Below are positions 33,310 to 41,940 of a stretch of 64,000 nt of DNA, in pieces. The DNA comes from Thermoflavifilum aggregans (lineage in GTDB: Bacteria > Bacteroidota > Bacteroidia > Chitinophagales > Chitinophagaceae), in assembly GCF_002797735.1 (NCBI RefSeq), contig NZ_PGFG01000001.1, positions 1,860,001 to 1,924,000 of the forward strand. The letters are read 5' to 3'. Below the pieces are notes generated by a model. That model saw only the letters and a program-made list of their open reading frames with translations, did no database searches and was not told the origin of the DNA. The position numbers and the translations under genes are program-made. Position 1 is the stretch's first letter. Every line of letters begins with the position of its first letter.

Positions 33310-33738
33310 TCAGGAAGATGTCTGGCTGTAGTCGATCATCCATTCAATGCCATATTTATCTCTGAACATTCCAAAATATGAACCCCATGGGCTGTCTCCA
33401 AGAGGCATTTCAATTTGTCCACCCACCGAAAGCATATGAAATAATCGATCAGCTTCTTCTTTGCTTTCTGCACTGATTACAATTTTACTTCTGTTTTCAT
33501 TTTCATTTGTTCGACCTAGTATCTCAGGTACATCATTACCCATTAAGACTGTTTTACCAATGGGCAACGCGATATGCATTATTTTATTAGCTTCGTGTTC
33601 CGCAATTGGAAATCCAGCACCGGATAAATCTTTAAAACGTATTATTTTTGAGAATTCTCCACCAAATGCTGATTTGTAAAAATTAAATGCCTCCTCGGCA
33701 TTTCCGTTGAAATTAATGTGAGGATTAATTTGTGCCAT
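33310..33738 (-). CDS. PhnB-like VOC protein
   Basis: 142 residues: INPHINFNGNAEEAFNFYKSAFGGEF start, SPWGSYFGMFRDKYGIEWMIDY end. It is closely similar to the broken gene that precedes it (33809-34243), including the last residues DYSQTSS versus NYSQTSS, so the two look like a tandem duplication. Confidence 0.86.
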   Translation of the reverse strand: MAQINPHINFNGNAEEAFNFYKSAFGGEFSKIIRFKDLSGAGFPIAEHEANKIMHIALPIGKTVLMGNDVPEILGRTNENENRSKIVISAESKEEADRLFHMLSVGGQIEMPLGDSPWGSYFGMFRDKYGIEWMIDYSQTSS

Positions 33739-33808
33739 TTTATTAAGTTTTAAAGATGAATATTGATACTGTGATGTGTAGATTGATCCATCATAAGTTA
33801 CCTCTCTT

Positions 33809-34243
33809 TCAAGATGATGTCTGGCTGTAGTTGATCATCCATTGTACACCAAATTTATCCACGACAATGCCATAATAATCGCCCCAGAACTGATCCTGCA
33901 TGGGCATCTGCACTTTTCCACCTTCGCTCAATGCCTGAAACAGGCGATCAGCTTCTTCCCGGCTGTCGGGCGAAAGCAAAATGTACAGGTTATTTCCGGT
34001 AATCAACCGATGCCCCATAGAAGGCAGTGTATCACTGGCCATCAGCATCAGTCCGTTTCCGAGTGAAAGGGTTACATGCATCACCCGCTTTTTTTCTTCC
34101 TCCGATAGGTTATCCATGCCCGGTACATTGCCCATGTACATGATACCACCACCTGCAAACTCACCTCCGAATACAGATTTTTAAAACAGCATAGCCTCTT
34201 CGGCCTGTCCGTCGAAATTCAGATAAGGAATAACAGCTTTCAT
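33809..34243 (-). pseudogene. PhnB-like VOC gene broken by one stop codon
   Basis: Read through, 144 residues: MKAVIPYLNFDGQAEEAMLF, then TAA at 34181-34183, then KSVFGGEFAGGGIMYMG and a complete VOC remainder ending in WMINYSQTSS. In the intact paralogue next door the residue at the stop is Tyr (NFYKSAFGG), so TAC or TAT has become TAA. An internal ATG at 34141 could give a truncated protein that lacks the first beta strand and metal ligand. Confidence 0.8.
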
Positions 34244-34387
34244 ACGTATTTCATTTTTTGAAAAACTTATTGTAATCACATGTGTGTACAAACTTAGTTG
34301 CTTTCATTTCAATTTTACAGGTGCAAAAAAGGCATTTTAATGGGCCGATTGCGTCAAATAATGTATTTTCGTTTAAAAGCAGGTTGC

Positions 34388-35404
34388 ATGAAACAAGTTA
34401 CGATACTGGTTACCTATGGATGTAACCTGTCCAGTGTGGATAATCCCCGGCAGGGGTTTCTGGAAGCCAACTATTGGCTGGAAAAACAGGGCCATTCACC
34501 TATGTTTCAGGTGCAACTGGCAAGAGCCGAAAAAGAGGTGCAACTCGAAAACGGCATGTATACCATCCGTCCTGATGTGCTGATACAAGATGTTCATCAT
34601 ACTGATCTGGTTGTGATTCCGGCTTCTTCCGGAAAGCCTGTAAGAAATGTCCTGGAAGAAAATAAAATTTTTATACCCTGGATTATTCATCAATATCAGC
34701 AGGGAGCGGAAATTGCCAGTCTTTGTCTGGGCGCTTTTCTGCTGGCAGCCACGGGTTTGCTGAATGGGAAAGCGTGTTCCACACACTGGAAGGCTATGCA
34801 TGAGCTGGAAAAATATTTTCCGGAAGTACAATGCATTACCGACCGCATTCTTACCGATACACAGGGAATATATACCAGTGGCGGAGCATTTTCTTCAGCC
34901 AACCTGATTTTGTATCTGATCGAAAAATACGTGGGCAGAGCCGCTGCAATCTATTGTGCCAAGATGTTTCAGATTGATATAGACCGTAGTTCCCAATCGG
35001 CTTTTATCATTTTTGATGGACAAAAAGATCATGCCGATGATCTGATCCGCAAAGCACAAGAATACATTGAAAAACACTATACGCATAAAATCACGGTCGG
35101 ACATTTATGCCAGATATTTTCCTTAAGCAAAAGAAATTTTGAACGGAGATTCAAACAGGCGACATCCAACACTGTTGCTGCATACATTCAGCGTGTGCGG
35201 ATTGAGGCTGCCAAAAAATACCTGGAACAAGGCAGGTATAATGTAAATGAAGTGATGTATGAGGTGGGATATCAGGATCATAAAGCTTTCCGAAAAGTAT
35301 TTAAAAAAATAACGGGATTATCTCCCTTGCAATACCGCAACAAGTACAACCTGCATGGATTCACCGCAACAGATGAACGGGTGGCAGATGGTGAACTGAA
35401 TTAA
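34388..35404 (+). CDS. AraC-family regulator with DJ-1/PfpI domain (GlxA-like)
   Basis: 338 residues. N-terminal DJ-1/PfpI-like domain (QVTILVTYGCNLSSVDNPRQ; nucleophile-elbow-like SLCLGAFLLAATGLL, ~115) and C-terminal double helix-turn-helix AraC domain (about 240-338; HLCQIFSLSKRNFERRFKQA and EVMYEVGYQDHKAFRKVFKK). Such regulators sense small metabolites and usually act on nearby genes. The decayed VOC cluster is divergent from it, and a VOC gene follows 12 bp downstream. I start at ATG 34388, where homology to the domain begins; frames upstream to 34298 add residues without support. Confidence 0.87.
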   Translation: MKQVTILVTYGCNLSSVDNPRQGFLEANYWLEKQGHSPMFQVQLARAEKEVQLENGMYTIRPDVLIQDVHHTDLVVIPASSGKPVRNVLEENKIFIPWIIHQYQQGAEIASLCLGAFLLAATGLLNGKACSTHWKAMHELEKYFPEVQCITDRILTDTQGIYTSGGAFSSANLILYLIEKYVGRAAAIYCAKMFQIDIDRSSQSAFIIFDGQKDHADDLIRKAQEYIEKHYTHKITVGHLCQIFSLSKRNFERRFKQATSNTVAAYIQRVRIEAAKKYLEQGRYNVNEVMYEVGYQDHKAFRKVFKKITGLSPLQYRNKYNLHGFTATDERVADGELN

Positions 35405-35416
35405 AAATCTGCATGT

Positions 35417-35932
35417 ATGTATGATACACTTTCTCCTTATCAGATACCTCCGCAAACGCGTATCGGGCACGTGCATCTGAAAGTTGCTGATCTGGAAAAA
35501 TCGCTTGCTTTCTATCACGACCTGTTGGGTTTTGAAATTACCATGCGTTACGGACATCAGGCGGTCTTTCTTTCTGCCGGCGGCTATCATCACCATATCG
35601 GACTGAACACGTGGTACAGCCATCATGCTCCTGCTGCTCCCCTGCATACAGCCGGCTTGTACCATTTTGCTATCTTGTATCCCACCCGCAAGGAGCTGGC
35701 AAAGGTTTTCGCGCGATTGATAGCTGCCCGCTACCCCATCACCGGAGCCAGCGACCATGGCGTATCGGAAGCGATTTATCTGGACGATCCGGATGGCAAT
35801 GGCGTGGAATTGTATTGGGACAGGCCTCGGGAACAATGGCCTGTACTGCCCGATGGCTCGCTGCAAATGTTTACCCGTGCACTGGATACAAAAGATCTGC
35901 TCAGCGAGCTGGAACAAGGCGAGGAAGGCTGA
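35417..35932 (+). CDS. VOC dioxygenase-like protein (CatE/glyoxalase type)
   Basis: 171 residues: IGHVHLKVADLEKSLAFYHDLLGFE (metal His in HVHLKV, ~20) and AIYLDDPDGNGVELYWDRP (metal Glu in VELYW, ~135), the pattern of catechol-2,3-dioxygenase-like single-module proteins. A second His in GLYHFAIL supplies the third metal ligand, so unlike the PhnB-like paralogues this one keeps a plausible metal site. 12 bp after the AraC regulator, probably co-transcribed with it. Confidence 0.88.
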   Translation: MYDTLSPYQIPPQTRIGHVHLKVADLEKSLAFYHDLLGFEITMRYGHQAVFLSAGGYHHHIGLNTWYSHHAPAAPLHTAGLYHFAILYPTRKELAKVFARLIAARYPITGASDHGVSEAIYLDDPDGNGVELYWDRPREQWPVLPDGSLQMFTRALDTKDLLSELEQGEEG

Positions 35933-35960
35933 AATAAAAGTTTTTTCTGAATTTTGGTAC

Positions 35961-36692
35961 ATGCAGGCAGAAATACATAAGCTGGATATCTTGGCCATTG
36001 CGGCTCATCCCGACGACGTAGAGCTTTCGTGTGCAGGCACCTTGATGGTGCATGTGCAAATGGGCCATCGGGTAGGCATTCTGGATCTCACGGCCGGTGA
36101 ACTCGGTACACGCGGAACTCCTGAAATCCGCGCGGCTGAAGCCAGAAAAGCTACTGAAATCATGGGCATTGAGGTACGGGAAAACGTGGGCCTTCCCGAC
36201 GGATTCTTCCGCAACGATCAGGAACATCAGCTGCGGCTGATTCCCTTCATCCGCCATTTTCAACCCGATATTGTACTGACCAATGCCGAACGCGACCGGC
36301 ATCCGGACCACGGAAGAGCTGCTCAACTGGTAGAAGACAGTTGTTTTCTTTCCGGATTAAGGAAAATTGAAACGCACTGGAAAGGCCATCCCCAGCAACC
36401 CTGGCGGCCTGCCCATATCTGGCATTTTATTCAGGATCAGGATCTGGAACCGGATTTTATTGTAGATATCAGTCCAGTGATGGATAAAAAGCTGGAAGCC
36501 ATCAGGGCTTTTGCCTCGCAATTCCTGGCAAGCCCCGATGATCCGCTGCAGACGTATATTTCTACACCCGCTTTTTTTGATCATATTGTGCATCGGGCAC
36601 AGATGTGGGGATACCGCATTGGAAGACCATACGGAGAAGGGTTTACCTCCCGGAAAAAACTAGGCGTCAGCCATCTGAAAGTGTTTCTATAA
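35961..36692 (+). CDS. bshB1: bacillithiol biosynthesis deacetylase BshB1
   Basis: 243 residues. Zn-binding AIAAHPDDVELSCAGTL (~11-27), LTAGELGTRGTPEIRAAEA (~45-63), and ERDRHPDHGRAA (~110-121) with the third ligand are the LmbE/BshB signature. The enzyme removes acetyl from GlcNAc-malate in the second step of bacillithiol synthesis. I start at ATG 35961, since an in-frame extension to 35757 would overlap the VOC gene and lacks homology. bshA and bshC are not in the window. Confidence 0.92.
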   Translation: MQAEIHKLDILAIAAHPDDVELSCAGTLMVHVQMGHRVGILDLTAGELGTRGTPEIRAAEARKATEIMGIEVRENVGLPDGFFRNDQEHQLRLIPFIRHFQPDIVLTNAERDRHPDHGRAAQLVEDSCFLSGLRKIETHWKGHPQQPWRPAHIWHFIQDQDLEPDFIVDISPVMDKKLEAIRAFASQFLASPDDPLQTYISTPAFFDHIVHRAQMWGYRIGRPYGEGFTSRKKLGVSHLKVFL

Positions 36693-36701
36693 CCTGATTA
36701 T

Positions 36702-37622
36702 ATGAAGAAAATTTGCCTGTTCGCTGTTTGCTGGCTGGTAAGCCTGTCGGCTGCAGCACAGCATTACCGCATTGACCGCAAGCTGCAACGTAAACTGGAA
36801 GCGCTGGTGAAGCCCTTTCAGGGAACCGTGGGGATTTATGTACACAAATTAGGCACAAACAGGGAAGCCGCTATCAATGCCGATTCCCTGTTTCCCACTG
36901 CCAGTATGATCAAGGTAGCCATTCAGGCAGTAATCTTTCAACGCATTGCCGACAGTCAGCTGCAATACCATCAGAATCTTTTATACCGCGATTCGCTCTA
37001 CTATCCAGGCGTGGATATTCTGGGCATGGCAAAAGACAGCACACACATTGAGTTGAGCAAGGTGGTGATGCTGATGATTACCGAAAGCGACAACACGGCC
37101 GCACTGTGGCTGCAATCGCTGGCTGGCGGTGGTACAGCTATCAATCAATGGCTGGCTGATCATGGCTATCAATATTATCGCGTCAACTCCCGCACACCCG
37201 GACGGGAGGCTGCCTATCGACAATATGGCTGGGGACAGACCACCCCACGCGAAATGGCCCGATTTCTGGTGCAACTGAGAAAAGGCGAAATCATTTCACC
37301 GGCAGCCAGCGAACGCATGTATCGCAATCTGTGCCATATTTACTGGGATGATGTGGCGCTTTCGCAAATCCCACCCTATGTGCAGGCAGCATCCAAACAA
37401 GGGGCCGTGGATGATTCCCGTTCGGAAGTAGTGCTGGTCAATGCGCCCCATGGCGATTATGTGTTCTGTGTAGATACCAAAAACATTGCCGATCAAAGCT
37501 GGACACACAGCAATGCAGCCTGGGAGCTGATTCGCCAGGTATCAGCCCTGCTCTGGCATTATTTTGAACCTCATGATCACTGGAAACAACCGGCAGCATA
37601 TCAACAGTTCATGCAGGAATAG
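36702..37622 (+). CDS. secreted class A beta-lactamase-fold serine hydrolase
   Basis: 306 residues with a signal peptide ending SAAAQ. Active-site motifs: SMIK (FPTASMIKVAIQ, SxxK ~68), SDN (ITESDNTAALW, ~131) and KQG in place of KTG (AASKQGAVDD, ~230). Glu in the expected omega-loop area (TPGREAAYR) is present. It could be a beta-lactamase or a D,D-peptidase-like enzyme; the family is broad and resistance should not be assumed. It follows bshB1 by 9 bp and ends 2 bp from the convergent twin membrane genes. Confidence 0.85.
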   Translation: MKKICLFAVCWLVSLSAAAQHYRIDRKLQRKLEALVKPFQGTVGIYVHKLGTNREAAINADSLFPTASMIKVAIQAVIFQRIADSQLQYHQNLLYRDSLYYPGVDILGMAKDSTHIELSKVVMLMITESDNTAALWLQSLAGGGTAINQWLADHGYQYYRVNSRTPGREAAYRQYGWGQTTPREMARFLVQLRKGEIISPAASERMYRNLCHIYWDDVALSQIPPYVQAASKQGAVDDSRSEVVLVNAPHGDYVFCVDTKNIADQSWTHSNAAWELIRQVSALLWHYFEPHDHWKQPAAYQQFMQE

Positions 37623-37624
37623 CT

Positions 37625-37831
37625 TCACGCTACGCGCTGGTTGCGACCAATGATCAGATACAAAATGGAACCCAGCACCGGAAGCAGAATCACCACCACA
37701 ATCCAGATGATTTTGGTGGTATCACTTTCGAACCGGCTTCTGATAATATCTACCAGCGCCCAGATCCAGAGAATCAATGTCAGCAGGCCCCAGAGGCCCC
37801 AGCCAAGTAGTAACAACATCATGAAGTACAT
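37625..37831 (-). CDS. PLDc_N-type small membrane protein, copy 2
   Basis: 68 residues from ATG 37831 (an in-frame extension to 37903 overlaps the upstream gene). Two membrane segments flank LVDIIRSRFESDTTKIIWI, and the chain ends LYLIIGRNQRVA, the phospholipase-D-nuclease N-terminal (cardiolipin synthase N-terminal-like) domain without a catalytic domain. It is a tandem paralogue of the gene at 37872. Confidence 0.78.
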   Translation of the reverse strand: MYFMMLLLLGWGLWGLLTLILWIWALVDIIRSRFESDTTKIIWIVVVILLPVLGSILYLIIGRNQRVA

Positions 37832-37871
37832 ATCCTGAAGGTGTTTGAGGTGAAATAAGCCGATGATTGTT

Positions 37872-38087
37872 TTAAGAAGACTGCCGCTGCTCCCGTCCGA
37901 CAATCCAGTACAAAATCACTCCCAAAACAGGCAGAAAAATTATCACAATAACCCAGATCAGCTTGGTGGTATCGCTGTCAAACCTACTGCGCAAAATATC
38001 CACCAATGTCCAGATCCATATCAACAGCAGAAACAGACAGAAAAGGACTATCAGGACAATAAACAAAACTCCGAAAGGAAAAGGCAT
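37872..38087 (-). CDS. PLDc_N-type small membrane protein, copy 1
   Basis: 71 residues: two membrane segments around TLVDILRSRFDSDTTKLIWVI, ending ILYWIVGREQR. About the same design as copy 2, 40 bp downstream of it in transcription. ATG 38087 is preferred over TTG 38093. Function of stand-alone PLDc_N proteins is unknown; stress-linked membrane roles have been suggested for the family. Confidence 0.78.
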   Translation of the reverse strand: MPFPFGVLFIVLIVLFCLFLLLIWIWTLVDILRSRFDSDTTKLIWVIVIIFLPVLGVILYWIVGREQRQSS

Positions 38088-38398
38088 ATACAATAGAAAT
38101 GGATATATGAACCAAGGATTTGCTACCTGTGGGCATCCCGCATTTCACCCTTTGCACTTCTGCAATTGCTGTTGCATTTTTCTTGCTTGGAAACGGGCGG
38201 ATGCAACCCCCTCGCCTGTTCATCCTATGTAACCCTGATCAATTCCTAAATATAGGCAACAGTTTGCCCATTTGGTATCACACAAATCGTGAATTTTTCG
38301 TTAAAGATAAGCATTGTGATGAACAATTTTCCCGAATAAGTTTTACCTTAAGAAATAATTTTTCTTTTTCCTTTTCCTTTTCATCAAAATACACAACT
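38088..38398. other. intergenic region with a small inverted repeat
   Basis: 311 bp between divergent genes. It holds a 5-bp inverted repeat GGCAA-CAGT-TTGCC (38255-38268), a near -7 box TAATTTTT at 38356-38363 for the peroxiredoxin, and no coding signal. An in-frame extension of the peroxiredoxin frame to 38120 is open but has no homology and reads through the likely promoter. Confidence 0.45.
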
Positions 38399-39016
38399 AT
38401 GTGGAAGAAAAAATTATGGATCCCAGTGATCATTATTTTAAGTGGGTTATTGTTTGCACAACAAATCATGGCACAATCCAAACCATTGAAAAAAGGCGAT
38501 AAAGCTCCGTTATTTACTGCCAAGGCCTGTCAGGCAGGAAAAACATTTGATTTTTCGCTGAAAAATGCCCTGGCAAAAGGGCCGGTGGTAGTGTATTTCT
38601 ATCCTGCAGCCTATACCGGTGGTTGTGATCTGGAGGCACATACCTTTTCTGAACTGAAAGAACAATTCACACAAGCAGGTGCTACCATCATTGGTGTATC
38701 TGCAGATGATGTGGCAAGGTTGAAATCTTTTTCCTCCGATCCCAATTATTGTGCAGGCAAATTCCCAGTAGCTTCTGATCCGGATGGAAAAATAGCTGCT
38801 TTGTATGGATTAAAAATCATACCGCCCCAGCCAGGTGTAAAAGATGTGAGAGGCGAGCCAGTTACACATGGATTTATTCCACGCACGACATTCGTAATCA
38901 GCCCTGAGGGTAAAATTGTAGCTGTGTTTTCATCTGAAACTGATCATATTTCTCCAGATCAGCACGCAAAGATGTCGCTGGCTATTGTGCAGCAATTACA
39001 TTCCCATCAGGGTTGA
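38399..39016 (+). CDS. secreted peroxiredoxin (PrxQ/BCP-like)
   Basis: 205 residues. Signal peptide (about 1-26, ending IMAQ), then the thioredoxin fold with KKGDKAPLFTA and the peroxidatic Cys in YFYPAAYTGGCDLEAHTF (~78). A second Cys in DPNYCAGKF (~118) could resolve it. It removes hydroperoxides outside the cytoplasm. The start is ATG 38399, where the signal peptide begins. Confidence 0.9.
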   Translation: MWKKKLWIPVIIILSGLLFAQQIMAQSKPLKKGDKAPLFTAKACQAGKTFDFSLKNALAKGPVVVYFYPAAYTGGCDLEAHTFSELKEQFTQAGATIIGVSADDVARLKSFSSDPNYCAGKFPVASDPDGKIAALYGLKIIPPQPGVKDVRGEPVTHGFIPRTTFVISPEGKIVAVFSSETDHISPDQHAKMSLAIVQQLHSHQG

Positions 39017-39128
39017 TAAAAAATAGATCGGTTGTTATCCTTTCTAACGAGGAAATGATTCGGGAAAGCGCGTAAATTCAGTAGTTTGAAAGGATTACTT
39101 GTGTGGATGAACCGATGTGGTATGCATT

Positions 39129-40400
39129 TCAAATACTAAATCCATCCGGTAAAATACTTCCTTTTTTCACAACCACAATCCCTTCCTTCACTGTATAAAG
39201 CGGATGATCTGTATCAGCCAGATGCGGACCTCCGTTGATACGCACATCGTTACCCACGCGACAGTTTTTATCAATGATGGCATTTTTGATGTAACAGCGT
39301 TCGCCGATGCCCAGCGGTGGAATGCCCTTGCTGTAGGAAGCATTGATTTCATCAAGGGTTTGATAATAATCATTCCCCATCACATAACAATTTACCAATG
39401 TTGTGCCCCGGCCAATGCGAGTGCGGATACCCACCAGCGTATGTTCCAGCCTGCTAGCCATGATAATGCAACCATCAGCAATCACTGTTTTTTCCAGTGT
39501 GGTGCCCGAAATCTTGGTGGGTGGCAGCATGCGGGGACGTGTATAAATATTGCGCTCGTTGTCAAACAAATTAAACTTCGGAATTTCGTTGGTGAGTTCC
39601 AGATTCGCTTCAAAAAATGATGGCACCGTTCCGATATCTGTCCAGTATCCTTCAAACTGATAACTTACCACTTTATATTTTCCGATGGCCTGAGGAATAA
39701 TTTCCTTTCCAAAATCCGTAGAAACCAGATCTTCCCGGAGAATCTTGAACAATACATCTTTATTGAACAGGTAAATGCCCATGGATGCCAGGTAAATACG
39801 GCCTGCCGATTTCATTTCTTCGCCTGTATCAGAAGCCCATTCCAAGATGGCATCCCCTTTGGGTTTTTCCACAAAAGCCGTGATGTTATGATCTGCATCG
39901 GTTTTCATGATGCCGAATGAAGAAGCATCCTGAAAATTTACCGGCGTAGTGGCAATGGTAATGTCGGCCTGCTTCTCTATGTGATCATTGATCATGAGCT
40001 GATAATCCATCTGATACAGCTGATCGCCGGAAAGAATCAACACATAATTGAATTCAAATCCCTCTAGATGATGCAGGCATTGTCTGACTGCATCGGCTGT
40101 ACCCTGATACCATGTGGGGTTTTCAGGCGTTTGTTCAGCAGCAAGAATATCTACAAAACCGCTGTTAAAATGATCAAAATGGTAGGTGTTTTTGATATGG
40201 CGATTCAGGGATGCAGAATTGTATTGCGTAAGCACAAAAATGCGCTTCAGACCAGAATTCAGGCAATTCGAAATGGGAATATCCACCAGGCGATATTTTC
40301 CGGCAATTGGAACTGCAGGCTTGGAGCGACTTTTGGTGAGGGGATAAAGTCTTGTGCCCTGGCCACCACCCAAAATGAGGGAAATAACAGACGGCTGCAT
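39129..40400 (-). CDS. glgC: glucose-1-phosphate adenylyltransferase
   Basis: 423 residues. N-terminal LGGGQGTRLYPLTKSRSKPAVPIAGKYRLVDIPISNCLNSG (nucleotide loop and regulatory region), GTADAVRQCL and FVEKP (G1P site), and a C-terminal left-handed beta helix (about 310-423). It makes ADP-glucose for glycogen. It lies 4 bp downstream of glgA on the same strand. Confidence 0.95.
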   Translation of the reverse strand: MQPSVISLILGGGQGTRLYPLTKSRSKPAVPIAGKYRLVDIPISNCLNSGLKRIFVLTQYNSASLNRHIKNTYHFDHFNSGFVDILAAEQTPENPTWYQGTADAVRQCLHHLEGFEFNYVLILSGDQLYQMDYQLMINDHIEKQADITIATTPVNFQDASSFGIMKTDADHNITAFVEKPKGDAILEWASDTGEEMKSAGRIYLASMGIYLFNKDVLFKILREDLVSTDFGKEIIPQAIGKYKVVSYQFEGYWTDIGTVPSFFEANLELTNEIPKFNLFDNERNIYTRPRMLPPTKISGTTLEKTVIADGCIIMASRLEHTLVGIRTRIGRGTTLVNCYVMGNDYYQTLDEINASYSKGIPPLGIGERCYIKNAIIDKNCRVGNDVRINGGPHLADTDHPLYTVKEGIVVVKKGSILPDGFSI

Positions 40401-40404
40401 ATAC

Positions 40405-41823
40405 TTACGGTTTTAATTGGGCATATAAATGTAAATATTCCTGCGCAGATTTATCCCATGAAAAATCAAGCTGCATGATATGTTGCTGCAACTTGAGCAT
40501 TTCTTCCGGATGCTGATATAGTTCCATGGCACGAGAAATGGCATGGGTGATATCCCACACCGAGGGTTGCAAAAAACGAATGCCATAGCCTCCCGGATCG
40601 CCTATGTCGATCACGGTATCGTACAAACCACCCACCGCCCGCACAATAGGTATGGTGCCATATCGCATGGCATACATCTGATTCAGGCCGCAGGGCTCTA
40701 TGCGGGATGGCATCAGCAGAAAATCCGCTGCAGCATAAAGCTGATGGGAAAGATTTTCATCGTAACCAATATAAGATTTGCAATTCGTGTGATGATGATA
40801 TTCGGCCTGTCTCAACAACCATTCCATGTGGGGATCACCGCTGCCAAGAAAAATAAAATTCAACGCATATTGCGACTCATACAAACTCCGGGCTACCGCA
40901 TCGGGCAACAAATCAGCTCCTTTTTCATACACCAGCCGGCCAATGAATACAAACAGAGGTTTTGTTTCATCCAGCTGAAAGCGCCTGCAGATGTCGGTTT
41001 TGTTGGCTGCTTTTCCTTTCCTAACTGTTTGCACATCATAGTGATGCATGATGCGCGGATCTGTTGCCGGATTCCAGGTTTCCGTGTCAATCCCATTCAG
41101 AATACCCAAAGCCTTCTGTCGTTCCTGCCTGAAAAGCTCCTCCAGCCCGGCAGCCGATATGCATAATTCATCCAGATAGTGTGGTGAAACCGTTGTAACG
41201 CGCCAGCTGCATTTCACAGCGGCAGCCATTGGATTAATCAGATGATTCCAGTCGAGCATGCCCGCTTTCCAGGGATCATAAGCCGGTAGATAATAGGCCT
41301 TGTCCCAGCCAAATTGCCCCTGGTACTGGGCGTTGTGTATGGTAAACACTGTGGGAATCTGCCGGAGGTAATCGTACTTGTAACAATAATTCATCATGAA
41401 GGGAATCAGCCCCGTGTGATGATCATGGCAATGCACCACATCCGGATGATGACGCCAGCTGTTGAGCCATTCCATCACACCAATCTGAAAAGCTGTAAAT
41501 CGTTCCAGGTCATTAAAACAACCATAAACCTGATCTCCTTCAATCAATCCCGGAATCTCCAGTAAATACAAATCAAATCCCAGCAGGTTATGTTTTTCCC
41601 GGATCACATTGAAATGGTACCATGTAGGTCCCAGCCAAAGACCGCCCTGATGCACCAGTTCAAACTCATGTTCAATCAAGAACCGGGTACGGTAACAAGG
41701 CATCACCACCTTGGCAATCCATCCCTGTCGCTGCTGATATTTTGGCAAGGCTCCCACCACATCTCCCAATCCACCTACCTTGGCCACCGGATAACATTCC
41801 GCGCTTACGTGCAATACCTCCAT
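40405..41823 (-). CDS. glgA: glycogen synthase (GT5)
   Basis: 472 residues. KVGGLGDVVGALP (ADP-glucose-binding KxGGL, ~15), VHCHDHHTGL (~132), FIGRLVYEKGADLLPDAV (~290) and PSRIEPCGLNQMYAMRYGTIPIVRAVGGLYDTV (~375) mark the GT-B starch/glycogen-synthase family. It elongates alpha-1,4-glucan from the ADP-glucose supplied by GlgC. First gene of the two-gene unit. Confidence 0.95.
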   Translation of the reverse strand: MEVLHVSAECYPVAKVGGLGDVVGALPKYQQRQGWIAKVVMPCYRTRFLIEHEFELVHQGGLWLGPTWYHFNVIREKHNLLGFDLYLLEIPGLIEGDQVYGCFNDLERFTAFQIGVMEWLNSWRHHPDVVHCHDHHTGLIPFMMNYCYKYDYLRQIPTVFTIHNAQYQGQFGWDKAYYLPAYDPWKAGMLDWNHLINPMAAAVKCSWRVTTVSPHYLDELCISAAGLEELFRQERQKALGILNGIDTETWNPATDPRIMHHYDVQTVRKGKAANKTDICRRFQLDETKPLFVFIGRLVYEKGADLLPDAVARSLYESQYALNFIFLGSGDPHMEWLLRQAEYHHHTNCKSYIGYDENLSHQLYAAADFLLMPSRIEPCGLNQMYAMRYGTIPIVRAVGGLYDTVIDIGDPGGYGIRFLQPSVWDITHAISRAMELYQHPEEMLKLQQHIMQLDFSWDKSAQEYLHLYAQLKP

Positions 41824-41940
41824 GCGAAAAACTAATTCAATTTCTATGAGATGAAAATCAAACGAAAATCAATCGTAGAACAATTTAATAAGTTCTGAAC
41901 GAACATACAAGTTTTCTGTAAAATTTGTGTTTTGCACAGA

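Noticed and set aside
36702-37622. Calling this an antibiotic-resistance beta-lactamase
   Set aside because: Only fold motifs (SxxK, SDN, KQG) are visible; KQG instead of KTG and lack of close recognition do not support a resistance claim.
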